This document shows positions 11,985 to 24,159 of a stretch of 64,000 nucleotides of DNA, in pieces (positions within the stretch are counted from its first letter, which is position 1; every line of letters starts with the position of its first letter). Origin of the DNA: Ochotona curzoniae. Taxonomy: Eukaryota; Chordata; Mammalia; Lagomorpha; Ochotonidae. The stretch is taken from assembly GCF_017591425.1 (NCBI RefSeq), contig NW_024465440.1, forward strand, positions 112,834 to 176,833. The letters are read 5' to 3'. The translations under genes and the position numbers were made by a program. A model generated the notes under the pieces. It did not search any database and was not told where the DNA came from. It was given only the letters and a program-made list of their open reading frames with translations.

Positions 11985-12770
11985 GGACAATGAAAAGGTT
12001 AGTGCAGTCACCATGGAAAACAGTGTGGAGTCACCTCAAAACATTAAAAATAGAACTACTATATGAGTTAACAATCTCACTACTAGGCATAAATGGAAAG
12101 GAAAGGAAATCAGTATGTCAAAGAGACAGCTCCACTTCCAAGTCCATTGCTGCTTTCCTCATAATAATCAAGATGTGGAGCTAACTGCAGTGCGCCTCAA
12201 CGGATGAATGGATAAAGATGTGTACCTGAATGCTCCTTGACCTTTGATGGTGTTATGTCCTGATAAACATGTTTTAAGCAGAAAATATTGTTAGTAAAAA
12301 GTATATTTGGTACAACTACTCTTTCAAACACGATAGCTTAGCAATTTGGTCCACTCAGAGGGCCGTTTTCCCTTGTGATGGCATGGATAATGCAGAGCCG
12401 GCAGGTGCGTGAGGGTGGGGGGTGGGTCAGGATTGGGAGAGAGGATCATGCTGCCTAACACTAGCCCAGGAAATGATCAAATGCAAAATCCAAGAGTGGT
12501 TTTATAGAATGCATATTGGCTTTGTACCATCATAAACCTGAGAATTGTAAGTCAAACCGTCCTAAGTTGGGGACCACTTGTTTATAGACAGTTGGAATCC
12601 TGTCCAGCCTTAATGAAGGAGGACATCCTGACATTCGTGATGACATGGGTGACCCTGGAGAACAGGGTGCTCAGTGAAATAAGCCAGGCATAAGAAAATA
12701 AACACTGCATGACTCCACTTACAGGTGGAGTCCAGAGCCAATAAACTCAAGCAAATAGAGAATAGATGGG
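11985..12770 (+). repeat. Old L1 ORF2 and 3' UTR fragments
   Basis: GTGCAGTCACCATGGAAAACAGTGTGGAG and ACTACTAGGCATAAATGG correspond to sense L1 ORF2 (region of ..YDPAI..LLGI..). CAACGGATGAATGGATAAAGATG follows. Around 12640-12770, GAGAACAGGGTGCTCAGTGAAATAAGCCAGGCA and GACTCCACTTACA continue into the old L1 3' end. The middle is poorly conserved. Confidence 0.65.
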
Positions 12771-12809
12771 GAGACTGGGGTGATGCAGGTAGAAAAATCT
12801 AATTTTCAA

Positions 12810-14000
12810 TTAGTAAATTAGTATAGTCATGGTGGAAAACACTATGGCATTCTTCAAAAATCCCAAACTAGAGCTGCCATATAATCCAGCCGTCCCACTC
12901 CTGGTTGTGTATCCAAGGGAAATCATGTCAGTTTGTCACAGAAACATCTGCACCCCCACATGTACTGCAGGACTGTTCATGATAGCCAAGAAACAGAATC
13001 AACCCACTGATGAATGGATGAGGGAAATGTGGTACATACATAATGGAGTACTATGCAGCATTGAAAAGGGTGGAATCATACTCTTTGCAGCCACATGGAT
13101 GAGCTGGAGGTCATGAAGTGAAAAATTCAAATACAAAAAAGACAGCTATCCCTGGTCTTGGTCTTACTTGTAATGGAGAAAAAAAAAAGTGATGCTGTAA
13201 AAGTTGAAAACATAATGTTGGTCACAAGATGCTGGGAAAAAAAATGATGAAGGAGTGAGGAAGAATGGATAGGTGGGTAGAGTATAGCTAGATGGGATTA
13301 AGAAGTTCTGGGGGCTCTATAACACAATAGGATGATCATAGGTAATGTTAATATACTGTATTTTTCTATACATCATAAAGCAAATGACTGGGCATTATAC
13401 AATGTATACATGAACCAAAACATGAACTAATACTTGATACATGTACAATTTCTATGTGTCTTTAATTTTTTTAAAGAATTGCTTATTTTTCTATTGGAAA
13501 GGCAGATTCACAGACAGAAGGAAAGACAGAGAGAAAGATCTTCCATCTGCTGGTTCACTCCCCAAGTGGCTGCAATAGATGCAGCTGAGCCAATCTGAAG
13601 CCAGGAGCCAAGAGCCTCAGGCTTTGAACCATCTCTCACTGCTTTCTCCAGCCATAAACAGGCAATTGAATGAGAAGTGAAGCAGTTGGGACACAAACCA
13701 GCACACATATGGGATCCTGGTGGTTGCAGTTAGAAGACGAGCCATCATGGTGGACCCGTTGCCTTTTAAAAATAAAAATTTCAGTTAGGAGGAATAATTG
13801 AAGAGATAATGGTTTCCATCATTAATAACAATGCATTGCTTTCTTGAACTTTGTTAAGAAAGTAGATTTTAAGTGTTCTTACCACACATGAAATTAGTGT
13901 GTGAGGTTATATAAATATTGAACAGCTTAATTTAGCCATTGTGCAATTCATACGTGTTAAAACACCATATTGTTGGCCACATATACATTTTTAAAACTTT
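12810..14000 (+). repeat. Old L1 3' part, split by a SINE
   Basis: 12825-13110 preserves ORF2 C-terminal codons in a 95-residue open frame (KNPKLELPYNPAVPLLVVYP..., then ..GLFMIAKKQNQPTDEWM). 3' UTR blocks follow at 13270-13450 and again at 13850-13990 (GTAGATTTTAAGTGTTCTTACCACA). The two 3' UTR parts are interrupted by the SINE at 13475-13765. This is a second L1 copy directly downstream of the one ending near 12770. Confidence 0.7.
13475..13765 (-). mobile_element. C-type SINE inside an old L1, minus orientation
   Basis: TATTTTTCTATTGGAAAGGCAG, AGAAAGATCTTCCATCTGCTGGTTCACTCC and GGATCCTGGTGG identify the element; the 5' end is near GGACCC (about 13755-13760). The CCACAAGCAGGGAGC block is decayed to CCATAAACAGGCAAT. 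It interrupts the L1 3' UTR and so is younger than that L1. Confidence 0.82.
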
Positions 14001-15009
14001 TCCATTAAAACAATCTGAAAAGAGAATGAGAAAAGAAACCAGTGATTATAATCCAAGAGCATTTCCTTAGATGACAAGCTTGGTTTCCAACATGAGTGGC
14101 ACCAGATTTATGCCAATGAGCTGGCATTGATGGAAAGCTTCGTTCACGGCTCCCAGCTGAGAACTGCCTGGCCTGAGCTTGTGTTGGGTAAATGGGGGGG
14201 GGGGGTACCGTGCTACCAGGTAGGGATGGAGCCTGCAGGGTCTCAGCCCAGTGGAAAGCTGAGGCTCCAAATAACACCAAGATTTTCTATCTCACAACTA
14301 GGGCATTCTGGTGAATGGGAACAATGAACAGGCCACCAGCAGCATGTACCTTGCCAGTGGGGATGAACCCCCACTCACCAGGGGTGCCCCATTTGTGTAA
14401 AGGTCAAGGAGCCATCAGCATTTAGCATCATAGGCAGCGGCACAGTTGCCCTCTGCCTGCTTCTAAATGCCCCAAGAGGCCCTTCCAGGTAAGGAGACAC
14501 ATTGGCTTTGGTTCTAAGTCCGCTGCCTTGTTTTGCTATCACTTGGGTGCCAGGTGCAGAGCCCACAGCTAGGCCCAGAACAGTGTTGGATGCTCACTGC
14601 CCAGTTGGTCAGCACTCCCTACTCTGACTCCTCCGGTGCAGTCCTCCTGAGTCTGCCTAGCTCACCCTTCTGAAGTCTGTGTGGATTGGAGCACAAGGGA
14701 CAGCCATTGTGTTCACTGAGCTCTGCTCCCAGTGGGCACAGCACGAAAGCACACAGCACCTGCCCCCTTCCAAATGACTGAGTCAGACAACCCAAAAGGC
14801 TTGGTGGGGCTTACACAGGAGTGTCTCTCCTGCTGCTTTCTGTCACCTTATTGCCACAATCTGGGACTCCCTTAACCGCGTGTGGGTGCCAGAAGGTTAA
14901 TGAGTCCCTCACCCTGTCCCACAAGGTATCCAGAAGCCCACTCAGCAGCCTTCCTGGAAAGTGTCTGCTTGCCTGACACTGGGTCAACAGATGGCAGATA
15001 CAGTGAGCC
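14001..15009. other. No gene recognised; G homopolymer at 14195-14205
   Basis: About 1 kb with no assignable repeat or gene. It includes an 11-base G run. Frames of 63-91 residues have no recognisable features. Confidence 0.4.
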
Positions 15010-15150
15010 TCCGGTAGATCTGGGGTTGAGTCCTAGCATCGGCCTCGTGCCAACTCCCCTGTCAGTCACCTCTGATCTGAGCCTCAGTTTTCTCAGGTAA
15101 AAATGGGAATGATGACAGTGCAGCCCCTCCTGAGAGTTCGGAGCTTAGGG
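15010..15150 (+). repeat. MIR SINE fragment
   Basis: TCTGGGGTTGAGTCCTAGC, then CACCTCTGATCTGAGCCTCAGTTTTCTCAGGTAAAAATGGG, reproduces the MIR order (..GGTTCGAATCC.. CTCTGAGCCTCAGTTTCCTCATCTGTAAAATGGG). Ancient and diverged. Confidence 0.65.
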
Positions 15151-15299
15151 ATGTAAAGCCTCACTGGGTTGATCCTTAATATGGGAGGTGATCGCAGGTG
15201 GCGAGCACGGCTGGCAGCCTGGTTCTGCTCGCATGGTAGGGATGTGGAGTCAAATGCATCAGAAAGCATATGTTCCTGCCAACTCTGGCTTCTAGCATT

Positions 15300-15910
15300 T
15301 TTTTAAAAAGCATTTTGATTGTATTTGTTTATTTTATTTGACAGATAAAAATTGTGTATGTTTATTGTTATATAACCTGTTCTAATATGATTATGTAATG
15401 GCTAAGTCAAGCTGATTAGCATATCTATTACCTCATACTTTTTTTTTTTCCTGGTGAGAACACTTAAAAAGCATGGTCTTACCAGTTTTCGAGTGTTCAA
15501 AACTTTGTTATTGGGCCTGGTATGATGGCTCAGTAGCTAAACCCTTGCCTTGCAACAGCTGGGATCCTGTATGGGTGTTGGTTTGTGTCCCAGCTGCCCC
15601 ACTCCCCATCCAGCTCCTTGCTTATGGCCTGGGAAAGCAATTGAGGAGGGCCCAAGACTTGGGACTCTGCACCCACGTAAAAGACCCACGTAAAAGAAGA
15701 AGCTCCTGGCTTCAGATTGGCTCAGCTTCAGTTACTGCAAACACTTGGGGAGTGAACCAGTGGATCTTTGTCTCTCCTTTCTATAAATCTACCTTTCCAA
15801 TAAAAATTAAAAATCCTAAAAAAAAAAAAATTAACTACCATTACTATATACAACAGACCTGTAATCTAAGTAAATATAAGTATCATGAAATGGAATCAAA
15901 TCATTTCAAA
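15300..15910 (-). repeat. Old L1 3' UTR, antisense, split by a SINE
   Basis: TTGTGTATGTTTATTGTTATATAACC, AATGGCTAAGTCAAGCTGATTAGCATATCTATTACCTCATAC and GGTGAGAACACTTAAAA are classic old L1M 3' UTR blocks read antisense. The next expected block, TTATTAACTA..., is split: TTATT lies at 15508-15512 and TTAACTACCATTACTATATACAACAGA resumes at 15831. Confidence 0.72.
15513..15830 (+). mobile_element. C-type SINE inside an old L1, plus orientation
   Basis: GGGCCTGGTATGATGGCTCAGTAGC head, ATCCAGCTCCTTGCTTATGGCCTGGGAAAGCA, an imperfect duplication of the CCCACGTAAAAGA segment at 15673-15690, GATTGGCTCAGCTTCAG, and a TTTCCAATAAAAATT tail with an A run. It splits one antisense L1 3' UTR. Confidence 0.9.
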
Positions 15911-16955
15911 ATAACACCTGTGGTTTTACTTTTATGCCTTGGTTCATCGTTTCTCGTCCTGGAGTCCTGGTTTGGGAAGAAGGTGATGGAACAGCACTAC
16001 TCTAACGTGATTGGTCCCGCATAAAAGACCACGGAACACAAAATACAGGCCAGCTCAGCTTCTTGAAAACTTGCATTTCACCCTTGCACTCACTCAATTC
16101 ACCAGCTTACTAAACTCTGCTTCAGTGAATTTTTTAGTTCCTTATGTCTGCCAAGTAAGCATTTCACTTTAACATCATCGGAGCTCCACCTAGTGGTAGT
16201 TAGGGACAATTGCAAGGACCCAAGGCCCACCCCATCCCCACCCCTGCTTCCTGCTTCCTGCAAGTCTTGGTCCTTAGGAAAAGTGGGACAGGTGTAATGA
16301 ATGCTGAGGGCGGGATGAATCAGCAAAACCAACTCAAGATTTGGGCTCTGAGTTGGATCCTGAAATAAAATGACTAACACAGACTGCTGAAAAATGGGTG
16401 AATGTTTTAGGTGTGAGGTGTGTCATATTCCCCAAGCTGCTGATTCAGAGTTGGGCACAGTTGGTGAGGAAAGCCATTATTCAATGACGATAGAGTGCCC
16501 CTGCTGACCAGCTCAGTGTGGTAAAAGACCACTTGTAGGGATCTGGAACGGTGGGTGGAAAGGTTGACTTTTGATGTGTTGTCCTAAGATACCTGATAGG
16601 TTTGCTACTGGCTACACAAGTCAGCGGGGTTCTCAGCTCCAGAAGTGCTGTGAGCCCGGGTCCTGCTCTGTGGGCTGACAGATGAAGGGGATGCTCTCCT
16701 TTTAGTGATGCTCCTGTTGTCACCACCCTTCCTCCTGGCTTCCATGGGGGCTGTGGGTGTGGGTGAGGGGACACGGAAGGGTTAGATGTGTGAGTTTGGG
16801 ACTCTGATAAGTCCTGTTGGTATTTTGAGGATGGTATTAACTTCATTCTTACCTGTCAACTTGCGGGAGCAGCCCCCGCGCAGGCAGCTCCTCTCCAGTG
16901 CTTGCGGGGAGGAGCAAGTGGTGCAGTCCGTGTATCAGCCGTGTGTACCCCAGCA
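15911..16955. other. No recognisable feature
   Basis: No gene or repeat assigned. The frames (93 and 121 residues on the minus strand) have no family character. Confidence 0.35.
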
Positions 16956-16959
16956 CAGA

Positions 16960-17560
16960 GCGACTCACTAGCAAGTAGCATTTCTAGCAAAACCTTCCCC
17001 TCACATTGTGGGAGAACCTTCAAATCCTGGCCTCATTCCACACACCTGCACAGCCTTCTATTACCACAGCAGCTGGTTTTTATTTGTGAAGCTAAGAGCA
17101 ACGAGTCAGGCAGCTATGGCCTAATTGTCCAGAGTCCTTGAGGGGTTAGAGGTAGGAATTTCTCTAGATTGAAGTCGGAGTCAGAAGGTGAATGTTGAGC
17201 TCTGGGACCAGTCACTGGTTTGCAGTGCTGGTGGTCCACCTTTGCTCGGCCAGTAACATCATCGTCTTGGAGCACTCTTGCTGATGGTAAAGGGGGCTCC
17301 AGTTAGTTGTGGGTCGCTATGTTCCGCACCGGGGGGTGGGGTGGGCTGAGGTTCCTGGCAGGACATGGTGTGTCTTGTAGTCATGGACCTTGAGGGGCCA
17401 GCTGCTCCACTCCCTTAATTTGGTGAATGATGAACATTGCCGCAAGCTGATTTTCAAAAAAATTCTTTGAGCTAAGGGAGGGAGGTTGGAGAAGGGGGAG
17501 GCTAGGGCCTGATGAGACCTAGTGTTTGCAAAGAGGCTGGGTTTTACCACCTTGCTTTAT
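16960..17560 (+). repeat. LTR-like family, copy 1
   Basis: Blocks shared in order with copies near 49, 53 (reverse), 58.9 (reverse) and 63.3 kb: GAGTCAGGCAGCTATGGCCTAATTG, AGTCCTTGAGGGGTTAG, AGATTGAAGTCGGAGTCAGAAGGTG, TTGAGCTCTGGGACCAGTCACTGG, GGCCAGTAACATCAT, ATTGCCGCAAGC, and GGAGGCTAGGGCCTGATGAG. The element class is not certain; LTR status is inferred from other copies that carry TATA and polyadenylation motifs. Confidence 0.5.
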
Positions 17561-18179
17561 TTCTCTCTCTTCTGCACCTTTGAGTCACTCGTTGGGGAAC
17601 TCGTTGTTCCTAAGGCCCCTTTGACGTGACACTCATGTAACAGGATATTAAACACAACCTTTCGTTTTGCCTGAAAGCTTTTCCAGAAGCGTCAGAGGCC
17701 AAGAACAACAGGTGCAACGTTGCCAAAGCAGCAATGCTGAAAGCAGGTGCAGCTCTTTGTGCATCAGCCACAGGCAGGTATTTAAGCTGCCTAACCCAGC
17801 CCCGCTGCTGGACCTGACCTCTCCCCTCCTGTTTGGGTTTTTTTTTTCCTTCCCCTGGAGCCAGAGAAGGGTCCGCACAGACAACATCTCCTGCGAAGAG
17901 GGCTCAGCTACACCCAGAAGGCTTTGCCTTCCACCCAGACTTCTTAACCATACTCGCAAGATTCTCCGGGGGAAGTGCTGTGAGTTGAGCTCTTGAAGGC
18001 TCGTAGTACTTGAAGTGCTAAGGCAGTGGGACCAAGAGGGTGGAAATGTGGTCCAATTACGGGCTCTAGGAGGTGGACATGGTGGGAAGTTGTTGGTTCC
18101 CTGGGGATGTGGTTCCTATGAGAGGGTTGGTTATCAAAAGCAACTTGGGGCTAACCCTTCCCTCTGCTTCCTGGCCCAG
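17561..18179. other. No recognisable feature
   Basis: A pair of overlapping antiparallel frames of 103 and 109 residues occupies this stretch. Neither resembles a known protein. Confidence 0.35.
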
Positions 18180-18182
18180 CAG

Positions 18183-18290
18183 GTGACCTTGCGTTGATCT
18201 GGGCTCTGCCACTGCTGTCTGCCACCGTGGGAGGACACCAAGCTGACGAGATTACCTGAGCCTCTATGTGCGCCTCCTAAACTGTGAGCC
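18183..18290 (+). repeat. Possible MIR fragment
   Basis: GACCTTGCGTTGATCTGGGCTCTGCCACTGC and ATTACCTGAGCCTCTATGTGC have the block order of a MIR core, with substitutions. Weak. Confidence 0.35.
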
Positions 18291-18869
18291 CAAAAACTTT
18301 TTTTCTTTTCCTCCTTTTCCACTCTATTGCCTCTTTTGAGAAAAGGAGAATGTCAGCTCCCGAGGGAGGCCCAAGCTGGAGGAAAGTTTCCCTTGGATGG
18401 GAATCTAGACATTTGACTTTAGACTGAACTGAACATTTTGACCTGACTGTAGTCCGAGGAGCTATTATTACCTGGACGAGCTGTGACGCAGGATTTCACT
18501 TGAGGGATGGGGTGGGCAGGAGGAGGGAAGGGATTCGGATTTGAGAGGAGACCACGCAGCTCCTCTGCTAAACTGGTAACAGATGTGTTCAGCCCGCCGT
18601 TGTGCGTTTGCTCTACGTTGAGGAGTTGGCTCTCATCCTGGAATGTCTGTTGGCCAGGGTCTATTCTAATGCTGTATGTCTGTATGCGCTGGGGATTGTC
18701 GTGCACGATCCTGTGATACATAACCACAGTACAAGGTAAATGTGGTTCTTTCTCATAATTTCTTGGTTGCCTGTAGTGCAGTAAGATGGTAAATGTAATG
18801 GAAGGACTTTGAGGAACATGGAACTCAAATGCAGCTCCATTATTTCCCATCTCAGTACTTCACTTTGTG
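18291..18869. other. No recognisable feature
   Basis: A 143-residue minus-strand frame (18419-18850) is open here but shows no motif, signal or compositional sign of a real gene. Confidence 0.35.
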
Positions 18870-18960
18870 AAATCTTGGTTTCTCAGTCTGTACAATGGGT
18901 TACCTGGGAGAGTTGTCAGGACAGGATGAAATGTAGGATATAGGGAGATCCAAAATTCTA
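18870..18960 (+). repeat. MIR fragment
   Basis: AATCTTGGTTTCTCAGTCTGTACAATGGGTTACCTGGGAGAGTTGTCAGGACAGGATGAAAT follows the MIR 3' half (CTCAGTTTCCTCATCTGTAAAATGGG...AGGGTTGTTGTGAGGATTAAAT). Confidence 0.6.
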
Positions 18961-20276
18961 TCAACACTAGTACAGCCCTTCACCCAGGACAGTAAATGTG
19001 ACTCCTGTTATTGAACAGGGCAGAATTAAATGCTGTGGCAGCTGAATGGTGCACAGTGTCTATGTCCAAGAGCTGAAGTGGCGGGGATGAGATGGAACTG
19101 TGTGCAGGTGTGGCAGGTGCTGTTTGCCAGGAGGGCTGTGTGCTTGTCAAAGCTTTAGCTGACTCCTTTCTTGACAAGATGGACAATGAAGGAGGATGTG
19201 GGCATTCTCGGGTGCAGTGGTGATGGGAAGAAGAAGGAAACATGGCGTCTTTCCTGAGGACGATGCAAGAGGGAAACATGCCCTTTCCCTTGGCTCACTG
19301 TCCCTTCCTTTTCAAGCTTCCCTCCATTTTGGATGAAGGCCCCTCCTTATCTGATGGGCACCATGCTGAGAAAGTCACACAGGCTCTGGTGTGCTACTGT
19401 GAGTCCACTCATGCCACCAGGAATGTGTTCTAACCAAAAGGGTGGCTTCTAGAAGTCTCTTGGGGCTTTGTCTGCTCTGGTGCTCTGCAGAGTGGTTTGG
19501 GCATTGCACTTAGATGGCGATCCCGGGAGACAGGACACTGAGACCTGCAGGCAAGTGAAGGTACGGGAGGCGGGCTGGTGAATATAACAGGGCAAGTCAA
19601 ATTTTAAAGGATCCCTGCAAATGGAAACCTCGGGTCTGTGCACTGGAGGAAAAACACAAGGTTAACTGTAATCTTAGGTATGTTAAGAATATTATAAAGC
19701 CTACAATGGAGGATGTAAGTGTTGCTCAATCTTGGCAGCTACATGAGGTCACGTATCTGAAGACAAAGAGCTGTGAGTGGAAGGGTTTTGTGAGATTTTC
19801 AGGTAAACTCACTAAAAAAAAGAGCTGAGTAGCCAAGAAGTGCTTGTTTTTGTCCTTTTGTGTTGCCTGGGGTATGGCTGCAACAACTAGTACTCCAGCA
19901 GCCATCCTAGGCCATACTGTGACCCCCAATGAGAGAAGCCATGTTCTAGAATGATGGAGCAGAAAGACCAAGAACCCACATGTCTAAAGACCGATGAGGT
20001 TTCCTTATTACTTACCTAGAATTGAATGCTTTCTGTGCTCCAGACAGAGTTGATAGTGAAACAACAGAGGGCTCTTACAGTGGTGAGAGGCTGGGGCTGC
20101 TTGCCATGTTAGACAAGTTGCTGGGATGGGGGACACTGACACAGAATGAAGTGGGGTTCTCCAAATTTCTGAAAAAGCAATCTTGAAGAGAGTTTACATT
20201 GTGGTAGTGCTCTTGTAATCTTAGACAGCTGCACTGATTTAGATATTTTGTTATTAAGATTACTCAAAATTCTTTC
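18961..20276. other. No recognisable feature
   Basis: About 1.3 kb without a confident repeat or gene. Confidence 0.35.
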
Positions 20277-20523
20277 ATTTTTTGAGAAAGTGATCTTCCA
20301 TCTGCTGGTTCAGCCAGGCAGATGCCAGGAGCCCGGGAATGAATCCAGGTCTTCCATGTGGGAGGCAGGGACCCAAGCACTTGAGCCATCATCCATTGCC
20401 TCCCAGCGTGCACATAGCACAAGTTGGAATCAGAAGGAAGACGAAGACCCGAACCAGGCTGTGCAATGTGGAAAGTGGGCATCCAAAGGGGCGTATGAAC
20501 ACCTTTGCCAAGGCCCTGCCCCT
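20277..20523 (-). mobile_element. Older C-type SINE, minus orientation
   Basis: GATCTTCCATCTGCTGGTTCA, CCAGGAGCCCGGGAATGAATCCAGGTCTTCCATGTGG, CAAGCACTTGAGCCATCATCCATTGCCTCCCAG and CCTGCCCC mark an older subfamily that has the GTGCACATAGCA block where young copies read CACAAGCAGGGAGC. Confidence 0.72.
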
Positions 20524-21104
20524 ACTCGGTGATCTACACGGGCATCTCAAGGCTTGTAGAAGGCAAGTTGTCTACAAAGATGACTCAAAAACAGTCAGAC
20601 AGGGATTGAAATCCAAGTGCGTTTGTTTCCAAGCCTGATGTCTGATCGATTTGTCTGTCAAAGGGCAGGAGGCAGCAGACGTAGTCCTCAGTGAAGCAGC
20701 TAAGAGGGCGTCAGAAGACTAGCTTTGAGCAGAAGGTGAGAAGGCAAGGGGCGGGAAGGAGGGGAAGAGTTGTGGGAGAGGACAGCTGTTCAGGAACAAG
20801 GTTTGCAGAGTGGCCAATAGTGACCTGTAATGGAACTATTTCAGTAGAAAACCTTCCTGGCTTTAATTATTTAACTTGAATCTCCCCTCCCCCCACCTCA
20901 TGGCACTTTTGTAAAAATCTTTCATTTTTATATATCTATTATTGAGATTTACATTAAAAATAGATTTCAGCAACTGTTAGGTGGTATAATTATTCCTATG
21001 ACATCAGTAGTACATCCAGTACCAATTTCCTTTGTTGTCAGTCTACCAAATGCCACCAAGAATGGCACAGTGTGCAGTGGCAGCAGCTGTTTCTGCAGAC
21101 TTAA
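20524..21104. other. No recognisable feature
   Basis: Mixed then AT-rich sequence with no gene or assignable repeat. Confidence 0.35.
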
Positions 21105-21243
21105 GTATGAGGATGAAGCTCCTGGCTTTGGCTTGGGCCAGAGCTGGTTTTTGTGGCTGTTTAGGGAGTGAATCAGCAGATTGAAGATCTCTTTGCTTCT
21201 GTCTCTTCCTTTCTGTGTTTCAAATAAATACATCTCCTTAAAT
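21105..21243 (+). mobile_element. C-type SINE, 3' half only
   Basis: GAAGCTCCTGGCTTTGGCTTGGGCCAGAGC, GTGAATCAGCAGATTGAAGATCTC and TTTCAAATAAATACATCTCC are the 3' half of an older copy. The 5' half is absent or unrecognisable. Confidence 0.68.
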
Positions 21244-22680
21244 GCACACATTATTCATGACCTGTTTTTTATAGGTCCCACCTTCCAGCACTGTGACAAT
21301 GTCATTACATTTCAACCTAGGTTTCAGAAGGAGCAAATCATAACACCTCTCGTTCCTCCTGCCCTGCTCTTTGTCCTCTTCACCTCTACACACCTGTGCA
21401 TTGAAGCAGCGGGAGGTTTGCTTCCATAATTGCCACTGGCAAATAAGGCTGCTCAGCCTAGCAACGGTTGGTGCCATGGAGCGCTCCTGGGGAGACGAAG
21501 ACTGATTGTTTTTGAGTTTGAACAAGGAATAGGGCTGTATTAGCACTGTGTCTTGGGACCAAGAGGTAAGAAAGGAGTGACTGTGAAAGGAGACGTTTGT
21601 TGTTTGTAGTTTGTAGAAGAGCGGTCGCTAAGGGAGTGTGTGGCAGATGTGGGCAGGAAGATCAACACTAGCTTGGTTCTGGTTGGTCATGCTCGCTCTC
21701 TCCTTTCTCTTTTTCTCAATATTTGCCATAGTGATGCCTGGCTTGGTGGAGTAGAAATTGGGCAAATGTACTTTTGGATTTAGAATGAAGCTGTATGCTT
21801 TCTGTTTAATGAGTTGCATTTCTTCAACCAGTGGGGTAACAGATGAATCTGTTATGCTGCTGAAGAAGAATGGTAGAGTGCCATGCCAGTTAAGCCACTG
21901 GTGCTGCATGCGACATGGGGCTCCTGGGCTGGAAGGACAACTTTCTGTAGAGGAGAGAAGACTTCCTGTGTGCCTTCTTGAAGCCGTGCACCCCAGACTT
22001 TGCTGCGTTGCTTCATTTAGTCCTTATGGCTTTGAGATAAACATCATCTTATGCATTTATGGAATCAGGAGCTGGGATGTCAGGTTGGTAAAATTCTTAG
22101 ACCACACTGTGACTGGAGGTGAGGCAGATTTACATCTACTTTTGTTTCTCTTTGCTTTCAAACACAGTCTGCTGGATCATGGATCTGCCAGGAGGGGAAG
22201 GGGCATTAGGTAACATGCAGACCCAAAAGTCATCCTCATCGTACTTTATATGGCAGAATGTTTTAAAGCCTCCCCTATCATTGCAATAGTGCAGAGGATA
22301 CAGGAGTTTAACTCCCAACTCCTACAGTGTCAGCAGGACACTGCCTTTTTTCAATAGTCATCTGGGACAGACACAAAAATAGCAAGGGCAAAGGCAGTGC
22401 AGTAGCTGAACTCTCAGTGGTTGAATTAAAATATGTTAAAGGAGAAGGCATAGAAGTCACAGACTTGTTAGTATGCGGGTGAGCATGGAGGTCCCCTGCA
22501 AGTCCCGGCAGGGGATGCAGCCTGGGGAACTGGCTGGACAAATGAAGAGACTCAGGAAGATAGAAGATCCTGATTTAGCCTCTTCTTAAATACTTGAAGT
22601 GGGGGGACAGAGTGAGCACATGAGCATACCCATTAGCTCACACCCCAGTTGTTCCAGCTGGGTTAAGACTAAAGTTGAGG
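21244..22680. other. No gene recognised; possible antisense MIR near 22010-22130
   Basis: Frames up to 151 residues occur on both strands without recognisable features. 22010-22130 faintly resembles antisense MIR. Otherwise nothing definite. Confidence 0.3.
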
Positions 22681-22983
22681 GGGCCAGAGCTATGGCTCCA
22701 AACGTGGCATCCTGTATGACACTGACAATTCGTGTCCCAACTGCTCTACTTCCATCCAAGTCCCTGCTTGTGGCCTGGGAAAGCAGTTGAGGATGGTCCA
22801 AAGCCTTGGGACCCTGTACTCACGCGGGAGACCTGGGAGAAGCTCTTAGCTCCTGGCTTTAGATTGGCTCAGCTCCTGCCATTGCTGCCTTAGGGGAGTG
22901 AACTAGCAGATGGAAAATCTTTTTCTCTCTCCTTCTCTCTGTAAATCTACCTTTCCAATAAAAATAAGCCTTTTTAAAAAAAC
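22681..22983 (+). mobile_element. C-type SINE, plus orientation
   Basis: GGGCCAGAGCTATGGCTCC head, CCATCCAAGTCCCTGCTTGTGGCCTGGGAAAGCAGTTGAGGATGG, GATTGGCTCAGCTCC, and TTTCCAATAAAAATAAGCC tail with a short A run. Full length. Confidence 0.9.
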
Positions 22984-23175
22984 AAGCTGGGAGGCAGGAA
23001 TTCAATCTGGGTTTGCCACATGGGTGGCAGGGATCCATGCAATTGCTTGAGCCATTAACTACTACCTCCCAGGGTTCACATTAGCAAGAAGCCAGAGCCA
23101 GGAGCCAGTGCTGGCACCTAACATAGGCACTCCAATGTGGGATCTGGGATTTTAAACCAAATGGTCCAAGTCCAC
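22984..23175 (-). mobile_element. Older C-type SINE fragment, minus orientation
   Basis: TTCAATCTGGGTTTGCCACATGGGTGGCAGGGATCCATGCAATTGCTTGAGCCATTAACTACTACCTCCCAG and AAGCCAGAGCCAGGAGCCAG form the 5' two thirds of an old minus-strand element, tail to tail with the plus-strand SINE on its left. Confidence 0.6.
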
Positions 23176-24155
23176 CTCCCAAATGTATCATGTTGACTCT
23201 TAGAACACTCATGTGGTTCAGTTACAAAGAGTTACTGACTTCTCAAAGCTCATGCTTGTCTTTGGGAAAACCCTCTAGATCTTTCACATAGGTAAGTGAC
23301 TTGGACAGGTCCTGATGCATTTGTTATTATTGGGTCATCTCTCCCAGGACACTGCCTACACAAGTGTTCGCATTCCCATTTCTGTAAATGAACCCTTGCC
23401 TGGACACAGCTTCTTAGGCAGTGTGACTTGTGGCTTAGAGGACTTTCTGGAAATGACTTTCCAACAGTTCCTTTTCTAAATAACCAAAATCGCAGTTATT
23501 ACTACTACTATTTTGTCTTTTAAAATCGTGAACATCTTAGAAGACCTAGCTGATGACTAACCCGTTCAAGTTCCGCTCACAGCTGTGGATGTTTTTCCTC
23601 AAGCTTATCTTCTGCACAGTGAGCTGGTATGGATGGCAAGAAACCTTGGAAGTCAAAGCATATCTAGAAAAATGGTCTTTTAGAAAACCAGACCTGTAAT
23701 TTAGGGATACCTGGTCATGGCTCTGCTTATCTCTGAATGTAGACATGGCCTGGTTGATGCTGAGTTGAGTTTAAGAATCTGAGAAATCGGAAATGTTTCT
23801 TCTTATCCACTGATGTGAATCTCAAGCCAAAAAAAAAAGTGACAGAGCTAGAGACAGGACTTTTCAGATTCAGTAGAATTTTCCATGCATGGGCTGCAGC
23901 ACATCTGCTAGGGTCTTTGGGGACCCAGAGAAGTGACTTCAAGATGAAGTTGCATCTATTTTTGCTATAAGGGCATCTGTATGCCAATGAAATTGTTATG
24001 TTCTTTAAAAAAAAAAAACACATGGAAAACTTGATCCCTGTTCTTGTTCCCACTCTATTTGTAGGTCTGTGAAATGCTATAGTAACCAACCAAACCAGCA
24101 ATTTAGTTGATGCATTCAGCATGATATTTCTGAGGTTTCTATTATGACATAGGTG
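23176..24155. other. No recognisable feature
   Basis: About 1 kb with short frames only. A 131-residue minus-strand frame has no recognisable family. Confidence 0.35.
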
Positions 24156-24159
24156 GATG

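Noticed and set aside
16009..16028. ATTGG plus CATAAAAGA resembling a CCAAT/TATA promoter
   Set aside because: Spacing of about 8 bp is far too short for that promoter layout and no gene follows.
18419..18850. 143-residue open frame on the minus strand
   Set aside because: No motif, no signal peptide and no splice context; consistent with chance.
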